Notes: a model not told the origin generated them from the letters alone. 38,435 nucleotides of DNA from Candidatus Poribacteria bacterium (GCA_022822785.1 JAJEAL010000072.1:1-38435); one strand, 5' to 3'; positions 7,629 to 16,678 are shown, counted from the first letter of the stretch. Made by a program: numbers and translations.

Positions 7629-8909
7629 ATGACAAAGATTGGTATCGCGAGCATTGACATAACCCCCCAGCATCCCGTTTGGCTAACGGGCTATGGAAAC
7701 CGTGACCATAAGTCAGAAGGCGTCTATCAATCGCTTACCGCTGGAGCGGTCTCTATCGCCGGCGATGCAGACGAAGTGTTAATCTTGACCGGGGACCTCA
7801 TTGGATACGATCTTGCCTACGCAGCGGCCGCAAAGAATCGGATTGCAGAATCCACTGGATTGCTACCGCGTCAGGTCGTGTTAACGGCGACACATACGCA
7901 CTGCGCGCCGTTTTTCTATCCCATGGCGATGCCGGGTGAGGTAGAGCAGGAATATGCAGAATTTCTTTTGAACCAGCTGGTTCAAGTTGCGATTTCAGCG
8001 AAGGGTCAACAGACGGAAGGGGCAGTGGCATTCTCGCGGGGACGCTCTGAATTTGGCGTCAGTCGTCGATTGCCTGACGGGAAAGGCGGTGTTCAGTTCG
8101 CACCAAATCCGGCTGGGCCTATGGATCGAGATCTGGACACGCTTTGGTTCAGCACGGCGTGCGGCGAATTGATTGGTAGTCTAATAATCTTTGGCTGCCA
8201 CCCTACGAGTCGCGGCGGATACATGATTGGCGGAGATTACCCCGGTTTTCTGTGTCGTGCGTTGAGCGAACAGACTAAGGCGCCGTCATTCTTTGCGACG
8301 GGTTGTGCCGGAAATATTAGACCGTGGTTTAAGGGAGAAAACAGCGGTTTTAACACCCCATCTCTTGAAGACTTGGAGGCTGCTTCTCGACAGATTGCGG
8401 CGGAAGTAATACAGTCCCGACAAGACGCGACCTCGGTAAATGCTGAAGCGCTGCAAGTCACAAGCGAATTTCATCACTTGCCTTATGCCGAATTGCCCGA
8501 TGATGCAATGCTTCGTGATAAGGCGGAAAATCACGCCAATCCGCTCATCAGACGCTGGGCATCCGAGATGCTGAAGCTATCCGGTGCAGGTGGCTTGCCT
8601 AACAGTTGCCCCCAAGAGGTTCAGGTCGTACAATTCAACCACGAGATGCGAGCAGTTTTTCTTGGGGGCGAGGTTTTAACAGAAATCGGCCTGCATATCA
8701 AAAGTGCACTTCAACCTGCGGCAACCATTACCGTCGCTTATAGTAACGGTTTAATTGCTTATGTGCCAAGCGAGGAAACGTATGACCTTGGCGGGTACGA
8801 GGTAGATGGTTCACACTTCTATTTTTTGAAACCTGCTCCGTTTGCAAAAAAGATTGAAAACTTGATTGTTGCCAAGACGCTAGATATGGTTAAAAAACTG
8901 CAAGCGTAA
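7629..8909 (+). CDS. Neutral/alkaline ceramidase N-terminal-like protein
   Basis: The 426-residue protein resembles the N-terminal domain of neutral/alkaline non-lysosomal ceramidase. It shows the opening IGIASIDITPQHPVWLTGYGNR, the metal-site-like motif THTHCAPFF, then FGCHPTSRGG, FFATGCAGNIRP and GEVLTEIGLHIK. Typical ceramidases are longer and carry a C-terminal Ig-like domain, which is absent here. No signal peptide is visible, so it is probably cytoplasmic and need not act on ceramide. The start at 7629 is preferred because AGGAG (7612-7616) directly touches the alternative ATG at 7617 and lies 12 nt before 7629. The gene appears monocistronic. Confidence 0.8.
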   Translation: MTKIGIASIDITPQHPVWLTGYGNRDHKSEGVYQSLTAGAVSIAGDADEVLILTGDLIGYDLAYAAAAKNRIAESTGLLPRQVVLTATHTHCAPFFYPMAMPGEVEQEYAEFLLNQLVQVAISAKGQQTEGAVAFSRGRSEFGVSRRLPDGKGGVQFAPNPAGPMDRDLDTLWFSTACGELIGSLIIFGCHPTSRGGYMIGGDYPGFLCRALSEQTKAPSFFATGCAGNIRPWFKGENSGFNTPSLEDLEAASRQIAAEVIQSRQDATSVNAEALQVTSEFHHLPYAELPDDAMLRDKAENHANPLIRRWASEMLKLSGAGGLPNSCPQEVQVVQFNHEMRAVFLGGEVLTEIGLHIKSALQPAATITVAYSNGLIAYVPSEETYDLGGYEVDGSHFYFLKPAPFAKKIENLIVAKTLDMVKKLQA

Positions 8910-9088
8910 CCGTGCTCGCTTAGAGTTGTCCTATTTCAGTTGAATATACGTAGAATTTTGGTTCTGTTTTCAAGGTTGGAATCAGTTAGGTCAGTTGATT
9001 CTTCCAAATGAACAAGATAGGTACACACGAGGAGGCACAGCTTTAACCCCGCCACAGATTAATTCAATGGTTATGCTGTGAAGCGTCT

Positions 9089-10408
9089 ATGTACAGACTG
9101 TGGACCGTGACTTTCATTATCGCTTTCTTGACCGTCATTTGCGGCTGCCAACAGACACTCACGGAGGTTTTTGTCGATGCGAGTGAGATTGACAAGCAGC
9201 TTGTCAACTATGCTCTCCCCGAGAATGGAGGGGTAATTTTTGTCTCCCAAGATAACCCGGATTATCCTGCATCCACTTTGACCAACGGGATCGTTAGCTC
9301 TGAAAACTGGGATAAAGGTGAGGGCTGGGCAGCCCATTTTGATGGCGAATATGAATATGGGGGCTACATGGAGGTCGGAGAGCGTGAGCAGCTAGCAGCG
9401 CTAAATATGGGAGGCAGCAACACCCGTCAGCGCGCGAACCCAAATCGGACAGCTTACAGTAGAGACCTTTATGGGGGTGAGTTAGCTGGTTCTACTGCTT
9501 CAGAGATAGGGTGGGTTATTATTCAGCTTGCGGCGGAAAGCCTGGTAACCCGCGTCATCGTACATACCATTGATTCAGAAAAATATCCCGCCAACCAGTA
9601 TGGTGTCAGTGATTTTGCTGTCCAATACTGGACTCCACACGCACACGGATGGAAGAGTGTTGATCGGATCGGTAAAAAGATTGGAGAGCAGCACAATAGC
9701 ATCCGTAATAACAAACAGGGACGCGTCACGGTGCGTTTTAAGCCGGTGCGAACTTCAAGAATACGTCTGCTCATTCGACTAACAAATGACACCGAGACCT
9801 ATGACAAGAGGCGTTCGGTTGGCTACGTCCGTGGAATGCTCAGTCGCGTCAACCTCCGCTCTATGCGTGGAACTATTCGGCTCACTGAAATTGAGATTTA
9901 CGGTCTTGAAAAGAAGGATGAAAATGCCTCAGCACCACCAAGCCAAGATATGGCTAACGACCAGCTGCTTGATGATATCTTCGCTGAAGAGTCCGAAACT
10001 GCTGAACTGGCTTCCGAGGAATTTCCACTCACTGAGACACCCATTGAGATCCGTCCACGGGAACAAATTGAAGCAGTTATCCGTAGGTATGCGTCTGCGT
10101 ATACGAACCAAGATCTTCCCGCCTTGATGGCGACTATATCACCTAATTATTCAAGAGAGGGCGAAAACTATACGCAATTGCGGGAAAAGATGGTGGATGT
10201 ATTCCGAAGATATATGCAAATTGATTTGTCACTGCAAAAATTACGCATTCAAGGTGGAACTGGGACCGCAACGGTTGACGCGGATTATGTCATTGCCCTA
10301 ACTTCGGCGGGAAGGCCACCATCAACGTTTTCGGGCAGGTTGTTTTTTGAGTTAACTGCATCTCAAGGTGGGTGGCAAATTTCGGGCATTGATACACAGG
10401 GGCGCTGA
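9089..10408 (+). CDS. Lipoprotein with discoidin-like and NTF2-like domains
   Basis: A 439-residue predicted lipoprotein: the N-terminus is MYRLWTVTFIIAFLTVICGC, with a lipobox (VICGC) at residues 16-20. Residues 40-275 look like a carbohydrate-binding discoidin (F5/8 type C) domain (STLTNGIVSSENWDKG, ESLVTRVIVHTID, FAVQYWTPHAHGWKSV, VRTSRIRLLIRLT, RLTEIEIYGLEK). An acidic linker follows, and the last ~110 residues resemble a SnoaL/NTF2-like fold (EAVIRRYASAYTNQDLPALM to WQISGIDTQ). No catalytic signature is obvious. It would be anchored in the envelope and may bind glycans. The next gene starts one base after its stop, so the two are probably co-transcribed. Confidence 0.7.
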   Translation: MYRLWTVTFIIAFLTVICGCQQTLTEVFVDASEIDKQLVNYALPENGGVIFVSQDNPDYPASTLTNGIVSSENWDKGEGWAAHFDGEYEYGGYMEVGEREQLAALNMGGSNTRQRANPNRTAYSRDLYGGELAGSTASEIGWVIIQLAAESLVTRVIVHTIDSEKYPANQYGVSDFAVQYWTPHAHGWKSVDRIGKKIGEQHNSIRNNKQGRVTVRFKPVRTSRIRLLIRLTNDTETYDKRRSVGYVRGMLSRVNLRSMRGTIRLTEIEIYGLEKKDENASAPPSQDMANDQLLDDIFAEESETAELASEEFPLTETPIEIRPREQIEAVIRRYASAYTNQDLPALMATISPNYSREGENYTQLREKMVDVFRRYMQIDLSLQKLRIQGGTGTATVDADYVIALTSAGRPPSTFSGRLFFELTASQGGWQISGIDTQGR

Positions 10409-10409
10409 T

Positions 10410-11342
10410 ATGAACTTTAGACATTTGTGTTATCCGCCTCGGCTAATAGGGTTCTGCTCTGTGATTCCAAAGCTCAGGGTCCGTTGCACGATGCTGAATT
10501 CGGTGACGTTAAGCTATCGCTGTTGTACGCTTTATCTCCTACCTAGCGTTCTTTTGTTTATTTTTACGTTCAGTGGGTGTAGTGGTACGACTGCTAGTTT
10601 TCAGTTGTCGCCGGCTGATGCCGAGAAACTGGATCCGATTCTCGCGGAGCTCCAATTGGGTTACGATTTGACTTCAAGCTTAAGGATTCTACAGCTCATT
10701 GTAACCATTGAGGAGGAAGGGAAGAAAGAGGAGGTCCGGGAGTCCCTCTGGTACAAAAAATCTGATATCGACGGCGATCTGCTGCACCTCCAAGCGATGG
10801 GCCCCTTGAATGAACCACGCGTCGTTGCCATCGCTGCACGAAACCAGTTTCTGCTCTATCTCATCAATGAAGGGGAGGTCATTTTTGAACCGTTGGAAGA
10901 TCAGGTGCTCCAAGAAATTTTTGGGGTGGACTTACGGGTTTCTGATGTGCGTAGTGCGATTTTTGCCAATCCTTTTCTGGATGGGCGACTTAGCGAGTTA
11001 TCGCTAGCGCACTCTGGCGCAAAATACGTTGTAACACGTCCCGGCCCCGCGGTGGGACAAGTGGAGCGGATAACAATCTTTGTGCGTGCGGACGAGCCAC
11101 AGGTCAGTAATTGGGAAGTAAGTGATAAAGATGGGAACATCATTCAACAAGCAAAGTTCTCAGACTATCGAGAGGTCGGTGGCGTTCTTCGCCCGCATAG
11201 AATTGAGATTGAGCGTCCCCTTGAAAAAACGCGAGTCCTCCTAAAAATCGTGAAGCCTGATATCAACATTGATATCAGCGACAGTAAGTTTGAATTTGAT
11301 CGGTTTTTGCAGGACGGGACAACACGCCGGTTTTTGAGGTAA
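10410..11342 (+). CDS. LolA/LolB-like lipoprotein
   Basis: The frame encodes an envelope lipoprotein with lipobox TFSGCSG. Two starts are plausible: ATG 10410, which almost touches the previous stop, or ATG 10491, which gives a cleaner lipoprotein signal (MLNSVTLSYRCCTLYLLPSV, then the lipobox Cys at residue 30). The mature part has the alternating beta pattern of LolA/LolB or DUF4292-type proteins (ESLWYKKSDIDGDLLHLQAM, RNQFLLYLINEGEVIFEP, FSDYREVGGVLRPHRIEIER), consistent with binding acyl chains of lipoproteins or lipids. It ends 4 bp before ispE. Exact role is uncertain. Confidence 0.65.
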   Translation: MNFRHLCYPPRLIGFCSVIPKLRVRCTMLNSVTLSYRCCTLYLLPSVLLFIFTFSGCSGTTASFQLSPADAEKLDPILAELQLGYDLTSSLRILQLIVTIEEEGKKEEVRESLWYKKSDIDGDLLHLQAMGPLNEPRVVAIAARNQFLLYLINEGEVIFEPLEDQVLQEIFGVDLRVSDVRSAIFANPFLDGRLSELSLAHSGAKYVVTRPGPAVGQVERITIFVRADEPQVSNWEVSDKDGNIIQQAKFSDYREVGGVLRPHRIEIERPLEKTRVLLKIVKPDINIDISDSKFEFDRFLQDGTTRRFLR

Positions 11343-11346
11343 TAAC

Positions 11347-12231
11347 GTGGCAGATTTCGACTTGCGCGTACAGGCACACGCGAAAATTAACCTATATCTC
11401 GACGTGGTCGGAAAGCGTCTCGATGGGTATCATGAAATCGAAACGATTTTTCATTCAATTGGACTGCATGACGACCTCTACCTCCGCAAACGTGCCGATA
11501 GACAGATTACCGTGCACTGTGAACACCCACATGTGCCGTGTGACCCACGCAACCTCGCTTATCGTGCTGCAAAGCTATTACTTGAGAATATACCTGATCT
11601 TAGCGGGGTTGATATCACGATCTTGAAGCGAATACCGGTCGCAGCGGGGCTTGGCGGGGGCAGTGCAGATGCCGCTGCAGTTCTTTGTGGACTGAATACG
11701 CTTTTCAACCTAGAGTTGGCGCAGGGAGAGCTGATGCAGTTTGGTGTGCAACTTGGCGCAGATGTGCCGTTTTGTATTCTGGGTGGTGCTGCCCTTGGAC
11801 GGGGCGTTGGCGAAATTCTAACGCCGTTGCCACCCTTGCACGACGCCTGGGTGCTGCTGGCGAATCCCGGCTTGGAAATTTCTACTGCATGGGTCTACCA
11901 ACATCTCAATTTATCATTGACGCCATTAAAAAAAAATGTTACAATCCTGACCCGTTGTTTGCGGAATGGCGAGTTTTCCAGCCTCGCCCGCCATCTCTAT
12001 AACGGCTTAGAAGTACCTGTTCTCTCGAAATACCCCGTTGTTAAAGAAATCAAAGCTAAGCTCCATAACTGTCCGGGCAGTTGTGGGGTGCTTATGTCAG
12101 GCAGCGGCGCGACAGTGTTCGCCTTCATGCAAAGCCAAGCTGAAGCGAATCTCGCTGCCGCGAACTTCGAGAACGATTTCGCTTTTTGCACTGCAACGCC
12201 CATGAGTAGCGTAGGAGTTCGTATCTCTTGA
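11347..12231 (+). CDS. ispE: 4-diphosphocytidyl-2-C-methyl-D-erythritol kinase
   Basis: IspE phosphorylates CDP-methylerythritol in the MEP isoprenoid pathway. The 294-residue protein shows the family marks: K13 in AHAKINLYLDV, GYHEIETIFHSI, the GHMP kinase ATP loop PVAAGLGGGSADAAA (residues 97-111), a catalytic Asp in LGADVPF, and SGSGATVFAF near the C-terminus. It uses a GTG start 4 bp after the preceding lipoprotein. Its TGA stop is directly followed by the first base of tRNA-Gln. The ispE-rplY-pth neighbourhood is common in bacteria, though prs, often present, is missing. Confidence 0.96.
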   Translation: MADFDLRVQAHAKINLYLDVVGKRLDGYHEIETIFHSIGLHDDLYLRKRADRQITVHCEHPHVPCDPRNLAYRAAKLLLENIPDLSGVDITILKRIPVAAGLGGGSADAAAVLCGLNTLFNLELAQGELMQFGVQLGADVPFCILGGAALGRGVGEILTPLPPLHDAWVLLANPGLEISTAWVYQHLNLSLTPLKKNVTILTRCLRNGEFSSLARHLYNGLEVPVLSKYPVVKEIKAKLHNCPGSCGVLMSGSGATVFAFMQSQAEANLAAANFENDFAFCTATPMSSVGVRIS

Positions 12232-12303
12232 TGGGCGGTCGCCAAGTGGTAAGGCACGGGTCTTTGGCACCCGCATTCGTAGGTTCGATCCCTACCCGCC
12301 CAG
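12232..12303 (+). tRNA. tRNA-Gln (UUG)
   Basis: The full cloverleaf can be folded by eye: acceptor stem TGGGCGG/CCGCCCA, D-stem GCC/GGC, anticodon stem CGGGT/ACCCG with loop CTTTGGC (anticodon TTG), and T-stem GTAGG/CCTAC with loop TTCGATC. The discriminator is G and CCA is not encoded. It abuts the ispE stop codon with no gap, so it is probably released from the ispE transcript by RNase P. Confidence 0.95.
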
Positions 12304-12313
12304 TGTTTTTATA

Positions 12314-12355
12314 AGCCGTAGCTATACTCACAGCTACGGCTTTCTTTTGTTTTGG
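12314..12355 (+). terminator. Rho-independent terminator between tRNA-Gln and rplY
   Basis: A perfect 10-bp stem, AGCCGTAGCT (12314-12323) with AGCTACGGCT (12332-12341), encloses an 8-nt loop and is followed by TTTCTTTTGTTTT. It would end the ispE-tRNA transcript, or act as an attenuator, since the rplY ribosome site begins inside the T-rich tail. Confidence 0.8.
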
Positions 12356-12366
12356 AGGAATATAAC

Positions 12367-13041
12367 ATGCAACAAGTTAGACTTGAAGCCCAGAAACGGG
12401 AAAGTTCCGGGAAAGGTGCCGCGCGTGGCATGCGACGTGCAGGACACCTCCCTGCAATCCTCTATGGTCGCAAGAACGAAGTTATCCCCATCCGAATTGA
12501 CGAGCGAGGTTTTCGGAATTTTCTGCAACACTATGGGGAGAGCGCTTTTATCAACTTGGAAATCGTGGATCACGGTACCGAAAACGTCATGGTTAAAGAG
12601 ATTCAAAGAGATCCAGTCAATGGTCAGCTACTTCATACCGATTTCCTACGAATCTCGATGGATGAACCGATTACCTCAACGGCATCTATCACCTTAGTTG
12701 GATCTGCTCCGGGCATTCAAGAGGGCGGCATCATAGAATTTCCGCACCGGCAGTTAACTTTACATTGTCTCCCAACGCTTCTGCCTGAAGAGATTGAGGT
12801 CGATATCAGCGCATTAGACATTAACGATAGTATCTCGGTGGAAAGTATCGCTCTTCCTGAGGGGATTGACATCCTCGATGATCCTAGCACACGAATTGTC
12901 GCCGTTATCCCACCGACAGTGGAGGAAGAGCCTGTTGATGAGGAAGATGTTGAAGAAGAAGCTATTCTTGATGAAGATGCGGAACCAGAGGTCATCTCTC
13001 GCCGTAGTGATGATGACGATGATGATGGTGATGAAGAATAA
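12367..13041 (+). CDS. rplY: 50S ribosomal protein L25 (CTC family)
   Basis: The 224-residue protein is a long L25/CTC form that binds 5S rRNA. The N-terminal domain shows the family opening (LEAQKRESSGKGAARGMRRA, HLPAILYGRKNE), followed by VMVKEIQRDPVNGQLLHTDF, and the C-terminal beta domain (IEVDISALDINDSISV). The tail from about residue 180 is extremely acidic and ends in a run of Asp. The start at ATG 12367 is set by GGAGG 8 nt upstream. It overlaps the next gene by 11 nt. Confidence 0.94.
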   Translation: MQQVRLEAQKRESSGKGAARGMRRAGHLPAILYGRKNEVIPIRIDERGFRNFLQHYGESAFINLEIVDHGTENVMVKEIQRDPVNGQLLHTDFLRISMDEPITSTASITLVGSAPGIQEGGIIEFPHRQLTLHCLPTLLPEEIEVDISALDINDSISVESIALPEGIDILDDPSTRIVAVIPPTVEEEPVDEEDVEEEAILDEDAEPEVISRRSDDDDDDGDEE

Positions 13042-14200
13042 GTATGGGCTGCCTAAATCCATTCTGTGTGTTGTAATTCTGTTGTCGAGCTGTGTCGGGT
13101 TGGGTTTTGCTCAATCTTCACCGATTCGTTTTGTTGACCGAAGTGGTAAAACTCTTGCTCAAGCAGAGATCGTCGAACGGAATGGTGCTTTGTATCTTCC
13201 CGTTCGGACCTTGCGGGAAGCGTTCGATCCGGGGATGCGACAACAGTACAGCTCCCTGACGAAACGGCTTACCCTGAATCTTAAGGAAAAACAGCTGCGA
13301 TTACGGATTGGGTCACTGGAGGTTAGTGTCGATTCGGATGAAATGAAGCTATCGCTTTCTCATACTCCACTTATCGTTGAGGAGAATTTGATGCTTCCGC
13401 TCGAATTTTTCACCGATCTGCTCCCCCAGATCTACGATTTTAAGGTGACCCATAACCCAGTAATCCAGACAATACACATTACAGAGGGAACTGCACCACT
13501 CCCTGATCTTTCCACTCCTACAACTACGGCGGGATCGGCAAAATTTCTGGTTGTCATTGATCCTGGGCACGGTGGGGCCGATACCGGTTCTCGTGGTAGT
13601 ACAAGAGTCGCTGAGAAGGATATTGTTCTTGACCTTGCCAAGCAGATCGAGACGGTTGCACAGCAGCAGCAGATTGACGTACTATTGACGCGGGATGCAG
13701 ATTTGGAGCGACGCCCAAAAGAACGCATTGATATTGCACAAAAAAATTTTGGGAAACTCTTTTTGAGTCTGCACTGTAATGCCTCTTTTTCTGACCGTGC
13801 AGCCGGTATTCATCTCTATGTCAGCAATTCCTTGGGCATCTCCCAATTAAATCGCTTACCAATGAATCGGGATGATATTTCGCGAGATGGTGCAACTATT
13901 CAAGCGCTCTTCCAAGAGGAATTCCTGCTACAGAGTCGGCAATTCGCCATTATGCTCCAAGCGGAATTGGAACCACTCTCGCCTGCCCCGATTTCCCTAA
14001 CTGAGATACCCGTGGCAACATTGGCTGCCGTCTATATGCCGGCAGTTCTCATTGAAATTGGCTATCTATCCAATGAAATTGACGAAGCGAGGCTCACCGA
14101 TCCTGACCACCTTACCTCCCTCGCGACAGAAATAGTACAGGCAATCCAAGCCTATATTGCCGAAGCAAATCAGATAGAGGACGCTGCAAATGGCAGATAA
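13031..14200 (+). CDS. N-acetylmuramoyl-L-alanine amidase (Amidase_3) with Cu-amine-oxidase-N-like domain
   Basis: This exported enzyme should cleave the amide bond between N-acetylmuramic acid and L-alanine in peptidoglycan. Residues 1-28 form a signal peptide (MKNKYGLPKSILCVVILLSS, ending near GFAQ). Residues 30-150 resemble the copper amine oxidase N-terminal-like domain (GALYLPVRTLREAF). The Amidase_3 domain covers residues 172-385, with zinc ligands H180 (DPGHGGADTG), E195 (VAEKDI), H248 (SLHCN) and catalytic E342 (IEIGYLSN). ATG 13031 is chosen because the signal peptide begins there; it overlaps rplY by 11 nt, suggesting translational coupling. It overlaps the GerMN gene by 11 nt too. 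Confidence 0.92.
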   Translation: MKNKYGLPKSILCVVILLSSCVGLGFAQSSPIRFVDRSGKTLAQAEIVERNGALYLPVRTLREAFDPGMRQQYSSLTKRLTLNLKEKQLRLRIGSLEVSVDSDEMKLSLSHTPLIVEENLMLPLEFFTDLLPQIYDFKVTHNPVIQTIHITEGTAPLPDLSTPTTTAGSAKFLVVIDPGHGGADTGSRGSTRVAEKDIVLDLAKQIETVAQQQQIDVLLTRDADLERRPKERIDIAQKNFGKLFLSLHCNASFSDRAAGIHLYVSNSLGISQLNRLPMNRDDISRDGATIQALFQEEFLLQSRQFAIMLQAELEPLSPAPISLTEIPVATLAAVYMPAVLIEIGYLSNEIDEARLTDPDHLTSLATEIVQAIQAYIAEANQIEDAANGR

Positions 14201-14918
14201 TGCGGCACACAACAATCTGAAATCCATGCGTAGCAGACAAGTTGTTAGCTCAGCCGCTGTGCTCATAGTCACTGTTCTTATTTGTGCAATGTTAATTTCA
14301 TGTGACACTACAGAGACAGATCCAGTACCGCCTCCTGTGCCTCCATCTATGATTACCCCTAGTTCACCACAACCCCAACTTGCGACGTACAAACTTTTTT
14401 ATTTTGATACGACCTCGCTCAGGTTGGCTGGCGAGGAACGGGAACTAACGTTATCCCAGGATGTCACCGAGGGGTTGAAACAGGTTATCACCGAACTCCT
14501 TGGTGATTCCATTACCGGTTTATATCAAACGATTCCGCAAGGTACACTTCTTTATGAGGTGTATGTCGACGAACAGTCAACTGCGTATTTGGATTTTTCA
14601 CGTCATCTCAAGGACGAACATATCGGCGGCACCACCGGTGAAGCCCTTACCGTCGGCGCAATTCTGCGAACTGTTAAGGAAAATTTCCGGGACCAAATTA
14701 GACGCGTACAAATTCTTATCGAGGGACTCGAAACGGATACAATCGGAGGGCATGTTGATATTTCAAAGCCGTTAGTTCTTGCACTGGAATTGGAAGTTGT
14801 AAGCGGGATGGCAGAATCGCTGGAAGGACAATCGCCGGAGACGGAGTTACAGGACGCGCCCCCGACGGAAATTGAGGTATTGAACGCTGGGGAAGCTAGC
14901 GGGCAGGAAACAGATTAA
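14190..14918 (+). CDS. GerMN-domain lipoprotein
   Basis: The 242-residue protein has a lipoprotein signal with lipobox MLISC at about residue 40, then a Pro-rich linker (PVPPPVPP). The GerMN (sporulation/spore germination) domain spans about residues 65-205: YKLFYFDTTSLRLAGEER, LKQVITELLGD, GTLLYEVYVDEQSTAYLDFS and GGTTGEALTVGAILRTVKEN. GerMN domains are often found with cell-wall amidases outside spore formers too. Its 11-nt overlap with the amidase supports a joint role in peptidoglycan remodelling. An alternative start is the ATG at 14226. Confidence 0.85.
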   Translation: MADNAAHNNLKSMRSRQVVSSAAVLIVTVLICAMLISCDTTETDPVPPPVPPSMITPSSPQPQLATYKLFYFDTTSLRLAGEERELTLSQDVTEGLKQVITELLGDSITGLYQTIPQGTLLYEVYVDEQSTAYLDFSRHLKDEHIGGTTGEALTVGAILRTVKENFRDQIRRVQILIEGLETDTIGGHVDISKPLVLALELEVVSGMAESLEGQSPETELQDAPPTEIEVLNAGEASGQETD

Positions 14919-14985
14919 TAAATTTCTCTCTAAGGGTAGTATGCCCCCACTAAAGGTTTCGTAAAAACAGGTGCCCATAATATTC

Positions 14986-15570
14986 ATGCCAGCAAAATTG
15001 ATTGTTGGGCTCGGGAACCCGGGACCTAATTATGAAAACACCAAGCATAACCTTGGATTTTGGGTTATCAACGAACTCTTGTTGAAGTTACAGCTAGACC
15101 GGTTAGCCCCCTCGTGTCGATCACTTATTGTTCGAACAGAATGGCACGGTTCGGAGGTTATCTTTGCCAAACCGATGACCTACATGAACAATAGTGGACA
15201 GGCTGTCAGCATGCTCGTTCAGAAGTTCGATATCTTTCCACACAATCTATGTGTGGTTTACGACGACTTGAATCTAGATGTCGGTGTACTACGAATGCGA
15301 AAGGCGGGCAGCGATGGTGGGCATAACGGCATGAAGTCAATTATCCACCATCTTGGTACACAAGAGTTTCCGCGTTTGCGGGTCGGGATTGGAAAGACAG
15401 GAGGAGTCTGGATGGATTATGTTCTAAGCGAATTCTCTCCTGTTGAGAGGGAAGATATCGATTGGGCGATCCCTTGTGCAGTGGACGCGATTGAGACATT
15501 TGTCACCGATGGTGTTCAGACCGCGATGAATCGTTTCAACGGATGTTCTCCTCCGAGAAATGATTCTTGA
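14986..15570 (+). CDS. pth: Peptidyl-tRNA hydrolase
   Basis: Pth frees tRNA from peptidyl-tRNA that has dropped off the ribosome. The 194 residues match the family length. The catalytic residues are visible: H21 in NTKHNLGFWVINE, Asn in KPMTYMNNSGQAV and D93 in VYDDLNLDVG; GSDGGHNGMKSI is also diagnostic. ATG 14986 gives the canonical start (PAKLIVGLGNPG); a GTG at 14971 is possible. It is the last gene of the rightward ispE-rplY-pth block and faces rsgA convergently. Confidence 0.96.
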   Translation: MPAKLIVGLGNPGPNYENTKHNLGFWVINELLLKLQLDRLAPSCRSLIVRTEWHGSEVIFAKPMTYMNNSGQAVSMLVQKFDIFPHNLCVVYDDLNLDVGVLRMRKAGSDGGHNGMKSIIHHLGTQEFPRLRVGIGKTGGVWMDYVLSEFSPVEREDIDWAIPCAVDAIETFVTDGVQTAMNRFNGCSPPRNDS

Positions 15571-15600
15571 GCTACTTCTCTGGTGAGCAGGAGAGCTGTG

Positions 15601-16559
15601 TTATGATACAGGCAGCGCGTCCGGCGCATTCTCATCGTTTTTCAGTGAAATATAACTCTGATACCGGACATCGCTAATTTTACCTGCGGTGACCGCTTCA
15701 GTAATCGCGCATCCGGGTTCTGAAAGATGGACGCAATCTGTATATTTGCAGTTTCCGAGAAAACGTTCCATTTCGGGAAAATAGAGATCGAGGTTTTCCG
15801 TGTCAACCCCCCACAACCCTACCTCTCGAATACCGGGGGTGTCCGCTACATCGCCGCCACATTCTAGGGAAAACAGTTCAACCAGCGTCGTTGTGTGCCT
15901 ACCTTTGCGCGTTTTTGAACCTACCTCGCCGACACGCAAGCCTAGTCCCGGCTGAACCGTATTCAACAGACTTGACTTCCCAACACCTGACGCTCCTACA
16001 ACAACGCTGAACCTATCTCTCAGTACCTCCCGAAGGGCTTCAACCCTTTGTGGCTCATTGATACTGGTGAACATCACCGGATAGGCGAGTCGTTCGTACG
16101 CACTTAAGATTGATCTCAATTCTTGCCGTTCCGCTGTGTCAATGAGATCGATTTTGTTCAGACAAACAACGGCATCTATCTCTCCCACTTCTGCCAGGAT
16201 TAGAAATCGATCTAAGAAACGAAGATTGAAATCAGGGAGACGGGTTGACAGGACGATAACTACCTGGTCCGCGTTGGCAACCACAATCTGTTCGATTGCA
16301 TCGCGTTTGCCTGGATGTCTGCGCGAAAATTTCGTCCGACGCGGTAGGATTTCCTCGATGACCCCCTCTTCATTGCCGAGCGGTGTGACAATTACTTTAT
16401 CCCCAACAGCGACGGGTCAGCGTAGATCTGCCTCCCCTCTGCAGATCGTAGGGCACGCTTGACTCGTCCACGCAGCTGACAGCGAAGGATTGTGTTGCCA
16501 TCTTGAACATCATAGAAGCTGGTTCTAGCCCGAATGACTCGACCTTGAATTGTATCCAT
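15601..16559 (-). pseudogene. rsgA: Ribosome small-subunit-dependent GTPase RsgA, broken by a frameshift
   Basis: RsgA is a circularly permuted GTPase that helps mature the 30S subunit. The first part runs from ATG at 16559 (MDTIQGRVIRARTSFYDVQD) through the OB-fold, and stops at TAA 16392-16394. The rest continues in the neighbouring frame, reading VAVGDKVIVTPLGNEEGVIE and on to VVANADQVVIV. The join requires one extra base near 16411-16416. The second part keeps G4 (CLNKIDLID), G1 (GASGVGKSSLLN), G3 (DTPGIREVGLWG) and the zinc knuckle (CKYTDCVHLSEPGC), so only one base is wrong. A sequencing error, real decay or recoding could each explain it. Confidence 0.88.
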
Positions 16560-16678
16560 GAGCAATATTGAAGATTAAAAGTTGAAACTCGACATTGACA
16601 TTACTACACAAATAAGCTATCCGTATCGTTTTGAAATTTCGTTCTGCACTGACTTTCAAATGAAGATATCGTATTATG

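Noticed and set aside
12866-13030. Upstream extension of the amidase frame within rplY
   Set aside because: The signal peptide begins at 13031, and the extra part is rplY read in another frame.
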